Below, piece after piece: positions 36,757 through 46,137 of a DNA stretch of 64,000 bases. Under the pieces are notes generated by a model. That model was not told the DNA's origin. It did not search any database and saw only the letters and a program-made list of their open reading frames with translations. Made by a program: the position numbers and the translations under genes. Every line of letters starts with the position of its first letter. Within the stretch, counting starts at the first letter, position 1. Source of the stretch: SAR202 cluster bacterium bin22 (GTDB taxonomy: Bacteria; Chloroflexota; Dehalococcoidia; Lucifugimonadales; UBA3495); the NCBI GenBank assembly GCA_002238505.1, contig MPMM01000001.1:806001-870000 (forward strand), read 5' to 3'.

Positions 36757-37164
36757 ATGCACCTGGTTATTGACGGTTACGCCGGCGACATTGAAAAAAT
36801 GTGGGATGTGGATCTGGTAAGGGAGTTCCTTACGAATTATCCAGACAATCTGGGGATGACCAGGATCACTGAACCCAATGTTCTGGAGTATAACGGGCCC
36901 AAAATTGAGGACGCCGGTGTCTCGGGTTTCGTGATAATTGCGGAAAGTCATATCAGCATCCATACTTTTCCCTACCGAAATTACGTCAATATTGACATCT
37001 TTTCTTGCAAGTCCTTCGACGATGACCAGGCCACTCGTGACGCCAAAGACCTGTTCGGACTTTCCGATACGAAGACCTGGTTGCTGGACCGGGGTTTGGA
37101 GTGGCTAAATACCAATCAGGGTCTAACCGAAACCCAGGAACAACGGTCAGCCCTTCGTTCTTAG
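36757..37164 (+). CDS. speD: S-adenosylmethionine decarboxylase proenzyme
   Basis: The enzyme makes decarboxylated AdoMet, the aminopropyl donor for spermidine. It is the short prokaryotic class (135 residues, SpeH-type). Self-cleavage to the pyruvoyl form occurs at Glu63-Ser64 in AESHISIHT, and the catalytic residues Ser64, His69 and Cys84 match those of the Thermotoga enzyme. GACAGGAG provides the ribosome-binding site just upstream of the ATG. The agmatinase gene follows after 15 bases, so the two polyamine steps are co-transcribed. Spermidine synthase is not in the window. Confidence 0.94.
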   Translation: MHLVIDGYAGDIEKMWDVDLVREFLTNYPDNLGMTRITEPNVLEYNGPKIEDAGVSGFVIIAESHISIHTFPYRNYVNIDIFSCKSFDDDQATRDAKDLFGLSDTKTWLLDRGLEWLNTNQGLTETQEQRSALRS

Positions 37165-37179
37165 CAAGAGGTTTCGGAA

Positions 37180-38106
37180 ATGGTCGGAATAGAGGACATG
37201 AACTTGCCCTGGATTCCGGCCAATTTTCTCGCCCTGCCTCCCCACCAATCTGACCTGGCTACCGCCGGAGCGGTGCTGATTCCAGTTCCCTGTGACAGCA
37301 CTACCTCAGTTCGCAGTGGCGCACGCCTCGGTCCCTCGGCGATCATTGAAGCTTCCTATGGCTTGGAAGACTACGACTGGGAACTGGACCTGGATGTTTC
37401 CCAAGTAGGGATCCATACGACACCAGCCCTCGAACCTCACACTGGCAATCCCGCCGAAATGGTCCAGCGGGTTCGTTTGGCCGTTGAAGAGCACCTCTCC
37501 CCCAACCGGATGGTAGGAGTTATTGGCGGCGACCATTCAGTCTGCATCGGCTCTGTCCTGGCCCACCTGGAAGCTTTTCCCCATATGTCAGTACTCTACT
37601 TGGATGCCCATGCAGACCTGAGAGATGAGTATCTGGGCACTGCGTGGGGGCATTCTTCCGGCGCGCGCCGCATCAACGAACACTGCCCCGTCACCCTGGC
37701 GGGTATCCGAAGCATGGCCCCGGACGAACGGGATTACCTCAATGCCGCCAATATAAGCGCCTTTGGATGGCCACCGGGTTCGGGTGAGAGCCGGGAAGAA
37801 TATGCTGAGAGAGTAATCGCAGGGTTGGGAGAAAATGTTTACATAAGCATTGACCTGGACGTGCTGGACCCTTCTCTGATGTCTGCTGTTGGCACTCCGG
37901 AGCCGGGCGGAATGTTCTGGCATGACATTATGGCTTTACTCAGCGGCGTAGCCGATTCTCGCCGAATAGTGGGATTTGACGTTAACGAACTTGCCCCTCG
38001 GGAGGGTCCTCCAGCCTGCGCATATACGGCGGCAAAGCTCATTTACAAAGTCATCGGGCTGACGTCAAATTCTGGTCATTCTCCCATTGCTCCTAAACTC
38101 CAGTAA
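37180..38106 (+). CDS. speB: Agmatinase / ureohydrolase
   Basis: This binuclear manganese ureohydrolase hydrolyses agmatine (or an aminopropyl-agmatine) to putrescine (or spermidine) plus urea. The metal ligands are visible in GGDHSVCIG, LYLDAHADLRDEY and SIDLDVLDPS. The length of 308 residues is normal. It lies 15 bases after speD, and this pairing is consistent with either order of the bacterial spermidine pathway: agmatine to putrescine first, or aminopropylation of agmatine first. Arginase or guanidinobutyrase specificity cannot be excluded from sequence. Confidence 0.92.
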   Translation: MVGIEDMNLPWIPANFLALPPHQSDLATAGAVLIPVPCDSTTSVRSGARLGPSAIIEASYGLEDYDWELDLDVSQVGIHTTPALEPHTGNPAEMVQRVRLAVEEHLSPNRMVGVIGGDHSVCIGSVLAHLEAFPHMSVLYLDAHADLRDEYLGTAWGHSSGARRINEHCPVTLAGIRSMAPDERDYLNAANISAFGWPPGSGESREEYAERVIAGLGENVYISIDLDVLDPSLMSAVGTPEPGGMFWHDIMALLSGVADSRRIVGFDVNELAPREGPPACAYTAAKLIYKVIGLTSNSGHSPIAPKLQ

Positions 38107-38321
38107 CGCTTTCACAATCTCCTTTCCAGGACTCTGAGGCGAGGTAGTTCCTGTAGCCAGTAAGAGTGGCAGACAAGACGAATGCGGTGAATCTAGGTAG
38201 ATTGAGCCTCTCGTATCATTCTATAGGGGCAAACCTGGCGCTTCCGTTTTGAGTCCGGCACTTCTTGGCTGGCGTGGTGATATGGCCACCCGATTTCTTT
38301 AGGGGACGATCTTCAAGGCAA

Positions 38322-39428
38322 ATGGACTCGTCAATACGCCTGGGCAAGGTCTTTGGCATACCGCTGGGCATTAACTACAGCTGGCTGATAGTCTTTGGCC
38401 TGGTCATCTTCCTCATGTCTTCAAGATTCGAGGAAATGTACCCTTATTGGCCGGTTGCATCACGCTGGACAGTAGCCATCTTGACTACAGTTCTGTTTTT
38501 CCTGTCAGTGCTAGCCCACGAACTCTCCCACAGCCTGGTGGCGCTGGCGTGGGGCATACCGGTAAGAGGAATCACATTGTTCATTTTTGGTGGGGTTTCT
38601 CAGTTGGCCCATGATGCCCAGCGTCCGATGACTGAGTTCCTGGTATCGGTGGTAGGACCGGCCACCAGTTTGGCGCTGGCATTGGTCCTCGGCCTTGCAT
38701 GGTACTTTTTGGGTAGCTACAGTTCTTACTTGAGCGCAGTGCTATTCACGCTCTTTGCCATCAATTTATCCCTGGGAATATTCAACATGCTACCGGGTTA
38801 CCCTCTTGACGGCGGTCGCGTACTTCGAGCAGGAATCTGGGGCGCCACCGGAAACTACTGGCTAGCAACCAGGCTGGCAATCCACGCCGGTCAGGGAGTT
38901 GGAATCCTGATGGTTGCCGGCGGCATTGTTTGGGCGCTTACAGGTAATTTCCAGGCCATTTGGCTGGCGCTTGTTGGTGGCTTCCTGATATATGTGGCCA
39001 CCACAAATTATCGTCAAGAGTCAATCAGGCAAGGCTTCCGGAGATTGAAGACGGGTGGCGCTGTTTCTCACCGTTGGCAACTGCTCCCGGGCCACCTGAC
39101 AGTACTGTCCCAGGAAGTGCTGATGGCCATGTTTGTGTCCGGTAATACTGGCATTCTCGTGGACGGCCCGCCCTACGGCGTCCTGACCAGCCGAATTCTA
39201 AATGAGGTTTCAACGCTGAATCCGGCATCCACAACACTGTATCAGACAATGGTCCCACTCTCCGTATTTCCCTGCGTTGATGCGGAGGCCCCGGTCCTCG
39301 ATGCCATGGAAAGGATGGACAGCGAAAAAGCTCAACTCCTGGCTGTTGTTGAGGAAGGGATTCCCATTGCTTTAATCACCAAAATCCAATTATTGGAACA
39401 TATTCGGGCCAACCGCCGTAGTCGTTAA
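38322..39428 (+). CDS. Site-2 protease family zinc metalloprotease (M50)
   Basis: This polytopic membrane protease has its zinc motif in LAHELSHSLVA (HExxH) and the third ligand in LDGGRVLRAG. Around six hydrophobic segments occupy residues 15-240. The C-terminal roughly 110 residues resemble a weak CBS pair (QEVLMAMFVSGNTGILVDG). Such proteases release membrane-bound regulators. The ATG at 38322 is used because upstream codons run through sequence without coding character; an in-frame TTG at 38265 is less likely. No substrate is suggested by its neighbours, though two anti-sigma factors occur in the window. Confidence 0.9.
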   Translation: MDSSIRLGKVFGIPLGINYSWLIVFGLVIFLMSSRFEEMYPYWPVASRWTVAILTTVLFFLSVLAHELSHSLVALAWGIPVRGITLFIFGGVSQLAHDAQRPMTEFLVSVVGPATSLALALVLGLAWYFLGSYSSYLSAVLFTLFAINLSLGIFNMLPGYPLDGGRVLRAGIWGATGNYWLATRLAIHAGQGVGILMVAGGIVWALTGNFQAIWLALVGGFLIYVATTNYRQESIRQGFRRLKTGGAVSHRWQLLPGHLTVLSQEVLMAMFVSGNTGILVDGPPYGVLTSRILNEVSTLNPASTTLYQTMVPLSVFPCVDAEAPVLDAMERMDSEKAQLLAVVEEGIPIALITKIQLLEHIRANRRSR

Positions 39429-39542
39429 TTCGCTGCTTGGGAGGTGCAGGCAGAAGTTTGACCTAGTACCATCCACGAAGGGTATATCCGAATTTAGAGG
39501 CTGCTAAGGTTTCGGAAGACGCGCTACTTCCAAACCTTCCTG

Positions 39543-39551
39543 TGCTAAAAT
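39543..39551 (+). promoter_or_regulatory. Extended -10 promoter element for the cysteine desulfurase
   Basis: TGCTAAAAT lies 29 bases before the chosen ATG at 39580. An upstream ATG at 39550 would be part of the -10 box and therefore not transcribed, which supports the shorter protein. Confidence 0.5.
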
Positions 39552-39579
39552 GTTGCGCAGGTTAAAGCAGAGGTTGCCT

Positions 39580-40773
39580 ATGTCTTCCCAGGGCTTAATT
39601 TACTTGGACCATGCGGGAACTACCCCTACCGACCCTCGTGTGCTGGAAGCCATGCTGCCCTATTTTTCCCAGCTCTATGGGAATCCATCCAGTGTGCACA
39701 CGGTCGGACAGGAGGCCCGGTACGCCCTGGACAATGCGAGGGAAAGAACTGCCCGGGTCCTCGGCTGCCGTACAAGCGAGGTCGTGTTTACCAGCGGGGG
39801 CACCGAGTCTGACAATGCGGCAATAATTGGTGCTGCTACAGCGCTCCACGAGACGGGCAACCATGTCATAACTTCCAGCGTGGAACACCATGCGGTGTTG
39901 CATACCTGCCAGTACCTGGAAAACCTGGGCTACGAGGTGACCTTCCTTCCGGTTGACGAGTATGGGGCAGTTAGTCCGGAACAGGTGTACAATGCCACGG
40001 GCGCAAACACGACCGTGGTTTCCATAATGTACGCCAACAACGAAATCGGTACCATTAACCCGGTAGCCGAGATTTCACAGGCCGTTCACCAAAGGGCTCA
40101 AGAGTTGGACCGTACGATAGTAATGCATACGGACGCGGTACAGGCAGCCGGGTACCTTGACTTGAACGTTCGCCAACTCGGTGTGGATATGATGAGCCTT
40201 TCCGGCCATAAGTTTTATGGTCCAAAGGGCACTGGCGTCCTGTTTGTAAGACGCGGGACACCCTATCTGCCACTGCTGCTGGGTGGTGGCCAGGAGAGGG
40301 AACGCCGTTCCGGGACTGAAAACATTGCTGGAATAGTAGGACTTGCGACTGCTCTGGAACTGGCAGATTCCGAGCGGGAAGAAGCTTCAGAGAATTGCAG
40401 GGGCCTGCGGGAGCGCATAACCAGCGAGATCATCACCAGGGTCCCAGACACCAGCCTGAATGGCCATCCAACCCAGCGTCTGCCGAACAACGTCAACTTT
40501 TCCTTTGAGGGTGTAGAAGGAGAATCAATCCTTCTTGGCCTGGACATGGCCGGTGTGGCAGCCTCCAGTGGCAGCGCATGTAGTTCCGGTTCCCTGGAGC
40601 CCTCCCATGTGCTGCTGGCGCTGGGTCAGACGGCGGAACTGGCCCGCAGCAGCCTTCGTATAACTCTGGGTAAGGAAAACACCGAAGAAGAGATCGAATA
40701 CCTGATTAATATTCTGCCCGACTTGGTGGCACAATTGCGACAACTCCCAACACTATCGGCTACTGGTTCCTGA
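39580..40773 (+). CDS. Cysteine desulfurase, NifS/IscS family
   Basis: This PLP enzyme takes sulfur from cysteine for Fe-S clusters and thio-modified tRNAs. It has the N-terminal [18 protein letters not shown], the PLP lysine in [12 protein letters not shown], and the sulfur-carrying cysteine in [10 protein letters not shown], which places it in the IscS/NifS group rather than SufS. The start at 39580 gives 397 residues. No iscU, iscR, thiI or mnmA lies next to it, so its partner cannot be named from context. Confidence 0.94.
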   Translation: MSSQGLIYLDHAGTTPTDPRVLEAMLPYFSQLYGNPSSVHTVGQEARYALDNARERTARVLGCRTSEVVFTSGGTESDNAAIIGAATALHETGNHVITSSVEHHAVLHTCQYLENLGYEVTFLPVDEYGAVSPEQVYNATGANTTVVSIMYANNEIGTINPVAEISQAVHQRAQELDRTIVMHTDAVQAAGYLDLNVRQLGVDMMSLSGHKFYGPKGTGVLFVRRGTPYLPLLLGGGQERERRSGTENIAGIVGLATALELADSEREEASENCRGLRERITSEIITRVPDTSLNGHPTQRLPNNVNFSFEGVEGESILLGLDMAGVAASSGSACSSGSLEPSHVLLALGQTAELARSSLRITLGKENTEEEIEYLINILPDLVAQLRQLPTLSATGS

Positions 40774-40780
40774 AGAGGGT

Positions 40781-41398
40781 ATGAACAAATTTACTGCACT
40801 TTTCCATTCAAGATTCCTGGTAATTGCGTTATTGATACTGGCCCTGGGCTCCCTGGCAATAATGGCTTGCGCCGATGTTTCCCCCGCCGTGGGGAAATAC
40901 TATACCGGCAGGACACTTCACCTTAGCGTAGTGTCCATGGAACGGGAGCCGGAATTGGTTTATACCTTGCCAAGGGCAGGGGAGGCTCCCCAGTACTTCC
41001 GCCTGGCCCCCCAAAATGAGGACCAGGAGTTGTTGATGCTTCGTTTGAAAGTAGAGAATCACAAGGCCACCAGCGCCATCGTGAGCATCGACCAGAACGC
41101 CGCCGAAATTCGAGACTTTTTCCACGAGAAGTATTTCCCCATAAACGTCAAGGAACGTCCACAGGAAATTGAGGCCCCCGAGGACATTTCAGGTCAGCGA
41201 GTGGCCCGGTGCCCCTTCCAGAATCCGGCCGATCTCTGCTTCCTGTGGAATACCACTTACGTGGATGGCTCTACCCGCGCTTTCGAGCTTTTGCAAGGCT
41301 TTGGTGTGGACGGATGGTTGATTTTCGAGGTTCCTAAAGACGCGGAGATTCGGGAGCTTCGATGGCGCGCCGGCGATGGCCTGACTATAGAGTTTTAG
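40781..41398 (+). CDS. Predicted lipoprotein of unknown function
   Basis: The N-terminus is a signal peptide with lipobox IMAC at about residues 27-30 (after LLILALGSLA). The remaining roughly 175 residues look like a beta-rich extracellular domain, with a pattern (LLMLRLKVENHKATSAIVSID) reminiscent of DUF4352/telomeric-repeat-factor-like domains seen in other bacterial lipoproteins. The similarity is weak and no function is assigned. It starts seven bases after the cysteine desulfurase stop, so it is co-transcribed, although a functional link is not evident. Confidence 0.75.
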   Translation: MNKFTALFHSRFLVIALLILALGSLAIMACADVSPAVGKYYTGRTLHLSVVSMEREPELVYTLPRAGEAPQYFRLAPQNEDQELLMLRLKVENHKATSAIVSIDQNAAEIRDFFHEKYFPINVKERPQEIEAPEDISGQRVARCPFQNPADLCFLWNTTYVDGSTRAFELLQGFGVDGWLIFEVPKDAEIRELRWRAGDGLTIEF

Positions 41399-41484
41399 GG
41401 AACTCAGCAGGTGGTCATCATCAGCACTGAGTGTATGCCCTGCCTTGCTCAGAGGCGACCTCTCCCTAAACTTCCACACAACCA

Positions 41485-42123
41485 GTGACAACGCCCGAAC
41501 ACACAGGACCGATAGTACAGAACGGGCCTACTTGGCAGCGTCGAGCCTTCCACGCATCCGTAGGCACGGCTATTCCCGTGGTTGCGTTATTCCTCCCGGA
41601 CTATCTCCCGGCAATACTTACGGGGCTCCTGGCAGCCGCCAGTCTGTCGCTGGACATTGCCCGTTTTCGCCTGGCCAGGCTCAACCGTTTCTTCTTGCGG
41701 TGGCTTCATGTATTGCTCAAGCGAGAAGAATCACAGCAGGTCACGGGCGCAACGTTCCTTTTGATCGCTGCCTGCCTCTGCTTCCTCTTGTTCGACAAAC
41801 CGATAGCAGTGGCCGTGCTGCTGTTCCTGTCATTTGGGGACCCCGTAGCGGCGCTGGCTGGACGTCCTATGCCAGGGCCAAGAATCCTCGGCAAGTCGCC
41901 AATGGGAACCGTGGCATTTGTCGGTGTGTCTCTGCTGGTATTGGCCCTGCTCTCAGTTGCCGGTATTACAGCATTTAGTGGTGTATTGGTTGTAGCCGCC
42001 ATCATCGCTGGCCTGGTGGAACTTGCGCCCATTCCCCTGGACGACAATCTTACGGTGCCACTGATCAGCGGGTCCTTCGCGCAATATTTTCCCTTTTTGC
42101 TGACCTTGGGAGGCGTAGCTTAG
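41485..42123 (+). CDS. Dolichol/phytol kinase-like membrane protein
   Basis: The 212-residue protein has several membrane helices and motifs of the CTP-dependent polyprenol kinase (Sec59/VTE5) and CDP-diacylglycerol-like family: RAFHASVGT near the N-terminus, TGATFLLIAAC, SFGDPVAALAGR, GKSPMGTVAFVG and the C-terminal ELAPIPLDDNLTVPLISG. The last motif is strongly typical. Members phosphorylate long-chain isoprenoid alcohols; which alcohol is used here is unknown. It starts with GTG (41485) and ends 30 bases before a terminator shared with the convergent amidohydrolase. Confidence 0.85.
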   Translation: MTTPEHTGPIVQNGPTWQRRAFHASVGTAIPVVALFLPDYLPAILTGLLAAASLSLDIARFRLARLNRFFLRWLHVLLKREESQQVTGATFLLIAACLCFLLFDKPIAVAVLLFLSFGDPVAALAGRPMPGPRILGKSPMGTVAFVGVSLLVLALLSVAGITAFSGVLVVAAIIAGLVELAPIPLDDNLTVPLISGSFAQYFPFLLTLGGVA

Positions 42124-42153
42124 CGCCTGGCACTTGACCGCGGAAAATTAAAG

Positions 42154-42178
42154 GGGGCCGCCTTCAAAAGGCGGCCCC
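42154..42178. terminator. Bidirectional terminator
   Basis: An 11-base-pair stem (GGGGCCGCCTT/AAGGCGGCCCC) has a CAA loop. It is followed by CTTCTTTG on the plus strand and preceded by AAATTAAAG (TTTAATTT on the minus strand). It serves the convergent kinase-like and amidohydrolase genes. Confidence 0.8.
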
Positions 42179-42203
42179 TTCTTTGCTGGATGGATCTTGT
42201 CAG

Positions 42204-43550
42204 CTAAGCTGCGCCGTCGTACTCAATTATTTCAGCCCTCTCCCGCTGGAACCTGAGATAAGCATCCTTTTTCATAGCGGGACGGTGGGAACTGATAACT
42301 TCGCCGGCCCTCTTTGCCCCGTCTGTCAGCAGGTCGATGACAACCATCGCCATAATCTTGGCGGGATTGACTACGGCAGCTTCATAGTCAGTGACCAGGT
42401 ATTCCTTGCTGTGTCCAGACCCTTCAGCCCCGGAAGCATAGGGATGACAGGCAGGCATCAGATGGCTTAGGTCCCCCATGTCGGTAGAACCGCCCCGGTT
42501 ACGGCGCCCCGGAATTACGAGGGTGCGGGACTCACCCACCACCGAATTGGCGTTCTGGCGGAACATTTCCTGTAGGTGAGTGTCGTGTTTCATGGGAAGG
42601 TATCCTGGGATGTTGGTAATCCTCACCTGGGCTCCCACAGCCAAGGCACCGGCCCGAAAACAACGGTCCACAATTGCGGAGTTTCTCACCACAGCTTTAG
42701 GAGAAGCTGACCTGACCCGCCACTCCAGGCGGACGTCGGCTGGGACCGCGTTCACAGCCTCGCCACCCTTGGTCATTATGCCGTGGACTCTGACCGTGTC
42801 CTCGCCCCGAAATACTTCCCGGTTGTTGTGGATCGCCTGAAGCGCAAAGGAGGCAGCATTAAGAGCATTGATGCCCATGTGAGGGGCACCGCCGGCGTGG
42901 GCGCCCCTCCCCAGGAACTGGACGTACTTCACGACGTGGCCGTTGCTAGTGCCGCCAACAGCAAATCGGTTATCGCCCATATCGCTGGCGGTGTGGCACA
43001 TCATCGCCATGTCCACATCATCGAATTCTCCCAGGCGGATAAGCTCCTGCTTGCCGCCCATGAATTCAAGCTTATTCTCTTCCCGAAGCTGCAAGCGCCT
43101 GGCAACTTCGATAAATTCCTCGGCGGGGACAGCGAAAGGTACCAGTTCTCCGGACAGTTCAGCCAGCACCTCTGGCTGAGTCAGACCGCGAATTGCGCCC
43201 AGCATCATGCCAATCTGGCAGTGGTGGCCGCAGGCGTGGGCGGCCCCTGTTTCTCCGTCAGCGTGGGGGTGCTCGTTGACTATGAGGGAGTCCAACTCAC
43301 CAATCACTGCGACACGTGGCCCTGAGCCACCACCTCCGTTGATGTGGCCCTTCACCCCGGTCAAGGCGAGGCCCCGGCGGTAGGGAATTCCCATTTCATC
43401 GAACTTGTCGGCAACCAGCTGGGAGGTCTTGTATTCACTGAATCCAGGCTCGGGATTGTTTAATATCTGGCGAGATACCCCAACAATTTCATCCCGATGC
43501 CGGTCAATGGCGGCACAGGCTCGTTTTTTCAACTCTTCCCTAGTCAACAT
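42204..43550 (-). CDS. M20-family amidohydrolase, copy 1
   Basis: This metal-dependent amidohydrolase resembles AbgB/hippurate hydrolases. The metal region is GETGAAHACGHHCQIGMMLGA, shortened here to the core HACGHH, with the acidic partners in GELDSLIV and VPAEEFIE and a late GGSTDMGDLSH. The start at 43550 overlaps the upstream paralogue's stop by 11 bases; a longer frame would extend further into that gene. Likely substrates are N-acyl amino acids or peptides, but this is inferred from the family. Residues 1 to about 430 align with its neighbour throughout. Confidence 0.9.
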   Translation of the reverse strand: MLTREELKKRACAAIDRHRDEIVGVSRQILNNPEPGFSEYKTSQLVADKFDEMGIPYRRGLALTGVKGHINGGGGSGPRVAVIGELDSLIVNEHPHADGETGAAHACGHHCQIGMMLGAIRGLTQPEVLAELSGELVPFAVPAEEFIEVARRLQLREENKLEFMGGKQELIRLGEFDDVDMAMMCHTASDMGDNRFAVGGTSNGHVVKYVQFLGRGAHAGGAPHMGINALNAASFALQAIHNNREVFRGEDTVRVHGIMTKGGEAVNAVPADVRLEWRVRSASPKAVVRNSAIVDRCFRAGALAVGAQVRITNIPGYLPMKHDTHLQEMFRQNANSVVGESRTLVIPGRRNRGGSTDMGDLSHLMPACHPYASGAEGSGHSKEYLVTDYEAAVVNPAKIMAMVVIDLLTDGAKRAGEVISSHRPAMKKDAYLRFQRERAEIIEYDGAA

Positions 43551-44883
43551 TGCTTTCCGCCTCATACGTCTGTTCACTGGCAAGGGATCGCATAAACGCC
43601 AGGTATTCGGTCCGGGTCATTTCCGGCCGGTGTTCCGCTACCACCCTGTTGCCAAGGCTGGCTCCATCGGCAAGAAGGTCAATCACGGTTGCAGCCATTG
43701 CCTTGGCTGCTGTGATTACGGCCAACTGATAGTCCTGCACTACATAGTCTGCGCCGTGTCCCAGTCCGGTGGCCCCGCCCACATAGGGATGTATGGCCGG
43801 CATTATCTGGCTGATGTCTCCCATATCGGTGGACCCTGTGCGGTGGGCCACATGCCCCACGGCTTCTGGTCCAACCAGATCAGATGCGTTTGGCCGAAAA
43901 AGTTCGTTCATTTGTCCATTCTGGGCCAGGGGCATGTATCCAGGAATTGTCTGGATTCTTACGCCTGCTCCCACTGCCATGGCTCCTGCCCGCAGGGCCC
44001 GATCTACCTTCATGTTGGCGTCCATGATTGCGTCGATAGTCTTGCCTCGGACAAAGGTCTCCATCCGCACCTCTGCTGGAACGGCGCTTACTGCCTCTCC
44101 GCCCTTGGTAATAATCGGATGGACCCGTACGGTATCCGCGTCTCTAAAAGTCTCTCTGTTGTAGTGTATGGCAGACAATGCCAGGGTAGCGGCATTCAGG
44201 GCGTTGATTCCGAGGTGAGGGGATCCACCTGCATGTGAACCCTTGCCCAGAAACTGTATCTTCTTTGCCACCGTTCCATTATTGGTTCCGCTAATGCACA
44301 GCTTGCCCTCTTCGACAGTGCTGGTGGTATGGACCATCATGGCCAGGTCCACGTCATCGAATTCGCCGAGCTTGATCAATTCGGGCTTTCCGCCCAGGAA
44401 CTCAATCTTGCCGTCCCTGCGCAGGGAGTCGCGGTATTCGATCTCGATATACTCTTCCGCGGGAACGGCAACCAGCGCAACCCGACCGCTAAGCTGGGCC
44501 AGAACATCAGGCTGGTTGAGGCCAACCGCAGCCCCCATCAACATACCAATCTGGCAGTGGTGGCCACAGGCATGGGCCGCGCCCGTAGTAGCGTCAGCAT
44601 ATGGGTGCTCGTTGACGATGAGGGAGTCAAGCTCTCCCATAAGGGCCATGGTGGGGCCAGGACTTCCGCCCAAAAGGTCGGCGCGGACACCAGTCAGGCC
44701 CAAGCCCGACCGGAAGGGAATTCCCATTTCTCCAAAGAAGCTGCCAACTAGTTGAGAAGTTCTAACTTCCCTGAACCCGGGTTCAGGATTGCCCAGAATA
44801 GTCTTGGCCAGATTCACCAAATCATCGGCTCGTGAGTCGATGGCGTTGAATACCTGGCGCTTCAAGTCTTCCTTTGATGGCAA
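43540..44883 (-). CDS. M20-family amidohydrolase, copy 2
   Basis: A second AbgB-like amidohydrolase of 447 residues, clearly paralogous to the gene immediately downstream: both share ILxNPEPGF, GELDSLIVNEHPYAD, HACGHHCQIGM and GSTDMGDIS. Translation starts at TTG (44883) with GGGAGGT six bases upstream. An extended -10 element lies at 44927. The tandem arrangement indicates a local duplication followed by divergence, perhaps giving two substrate specificities or a heteromer. Confidence 0.9.
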   Translation of the reverse strand: MPSKEDLKRQVFNAIDSRADDLVNLAKTILGNPEPGFREVRTSQLVGSFFGEMGIPFRSGLGLTGVRADLLGGSPGPTMALMGELDSLIVNEHPYADATTGAAHACGHHCQIGMLMGAAVGLNQPDVLAQLSGRVALVAVPAEEYIEIEYRDSLRRDGKIEFLGGKPELIKLGEFDDVDLAMMVHTTSTVEEGKLCISGTNNGTVAKKIQFLGKGSHAGGSPHLGINALNAATLALSAIHYNRETFRDADTVRVHPIITKGGEAVSAVPAEVRMETFVRGKTIDAIMDANMKVDRALRAGAMAVGAGVRIQTIPGYMPLAQNGQMNELFRPNASDLVGPEAVGHVAHRTGSTDMGDISQIMPAIHPYVGGATGLGHGADYVVQDYQLAVITAAKAMAATVIDLLADGASLGNRVVAEHRPEMTRTEYLAFMRSLASEQTYEAESNVD

Positions 44884-44926
44884 TGAAGCACCTCCCAGCT
44901 TTGGTGCCCTACGGCAGCGTATCCCG

Positions 44927-44935
44927 ATTTTAGCA
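44927..44935 (-). promoter_or_regulatory. Extended -10 promoter element for the amidohydrolase pair
   Basis: On the minus strand the sequence reads TGCTAAAAT, 43 bases before the TTG start. Confidence 0.5.
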
Positions 44936-44983
44936 GAGAGGGGTTAAAATAGATACAGGAATTGCTGAAGGTGGTCTCTCACA

Positions 44984-46135
44984 ATGAAGATAGTTATTGC
45001 ACCCCAGAGCTTCAAAGGCAGCGTGATGGCCTTGACCGCCGCCGAAGCTATTGAACGCGGAGTCCGGAGGGCCTCTCCAGAAGCGGAGACCGTGCTTGTC
45101 CCTGTAGCCGATGGCGGCGACGGTACCCTGGAGGTGCTGGTAAACAGCACTGGAGGGAAGATCTTCCGATCCATCGTGACAGGCCCGCTGGGACACGCCG
45201 TGGAAGCCTTGTGGGGCGTGATGGGGGACGGCAGTACGGCAGTAATTGAGATGGCGCGCGCATCCGGGCTGGCCATGGTACCTCACAGGCGTCGTAATCC
45301 CCGCACCACCACTACTTTCGGCACGGGAGAGATCATACGGGAGGCGCTGGAACGAGGTTACGAACGAATCGTAGTTGGCATGGGTGGCAGCGCTACCAAT
45401 GACGCGGGCATGGGCATGGCCACAGCGCTGGGAGCCAGATTCCTGGATGACCAGGGAAAGCCATTGCCCAAGGGCGGATCTGCACTGGCAAGGCTGAATA
45501 AGATTGACATAACAAACTTGCACAGCAGGCTCAGGGAGGTCACGATAATCGGCGCAACTGACGTGACCAACCCCCTGTGCGGCTCGTCTGGAGCCTCTGC
45601 CATTTATGGTCCCCAAAAAGGCGCTACGCAGGAAATTGTGGAGGAACTTGATGCGGCCCTTGCCAACTTTGCTCGGGTAGCCCAGAGTGACCTCGGCATA
45701 GACTTCCTGAATGAAGCACATCCTGGCGCTGGCGCAGCCGGAGGGCTAGGAGCAGGCCTTATGGCTTTCGCCAATTGCAGACTCCAGTCAGGAATAGACC
45801 TGGTGTGTGAAGTGCTCAAGTTTGAGGAGCACGTAAGAGAAGCAGACCTGGTACTGACCGGAGAAGGAAGGGCCGACCTGTCCTCAATCTACGACAAAGC
45901 CCCAGTTGGTGTGGCGCGAAAGGCCGCTCCCTATGGGGTTCCTACCGTGATCCTGGCTGGCAGTCTGGGCGAAGGGTATGAGCAACTGTACCAGCACGGA
46001 ATAGCCGGGGTTGTTTGCATTGCGGATCGGCCCATGAACTTCGAGCGAAGCCTGGCCCGAACGGAGGAGTTATTGGAAGGCGCAGCGGAAAGAACTGTCA
46101 GATTGCTGCAACTGGCCGGTCCGACTGGAAGATAG
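44984..46135 (+). CDS. glxK: Glycerate kinase, GlxK/GarK family
   Basis: The enzyme phosphorylates glycerate (2-glycerate in GarK-type enzymes), feeding it into glycolysis. The family hallmarks are the opening IVIAPQSFKGSVMALTAAEAI, VPVADGGDGTLEVLV, VGMGGSATNDAGMGMATALG and the C-terminal LVLTGEGRADLSS. Its 383 residues are normal for this class, which is unrelated to the MOFRL-type kinases. It converges tightly with the HEPN gene (two bases between stops), so it is a single-gene unit. LutABC nearby suggests a small-organic-acid theme. Confidence 0.93.
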   Translation: MKIVIAPQSFKGSVMALTAAEAIERGVRRASPEAETVLVPVADGGDGTLEVLVNSTGGKIFRSIVTGPLGHAVEALWGVMGDGSTAVIEMARASGLAMVPHRRRNPRTTTTFGTGEIIREALERGYERIVVGMGGSATNDAGMGMATALGARFLDDQGKPLPKGGSALARLNKIDITNLHSRLREVTIIGATDVTNPLCGSSGASAIYGPQKGATQEIVEELDAALANFARVAQSDLGIDFLNEAHPGAGAAGGLGAGLMAFANCRLQSGIDLVCEVLKFEEHVREADLVLTGEGRADLSSIYDKAPVGVARKAAPYGVPTVILAGSLGEGYEQLYQHGIAGVVCIADRPMNFERSLARTEELLEGAAERTVRLLQLAGPTGR

Positions 46136-46137
46136 CT

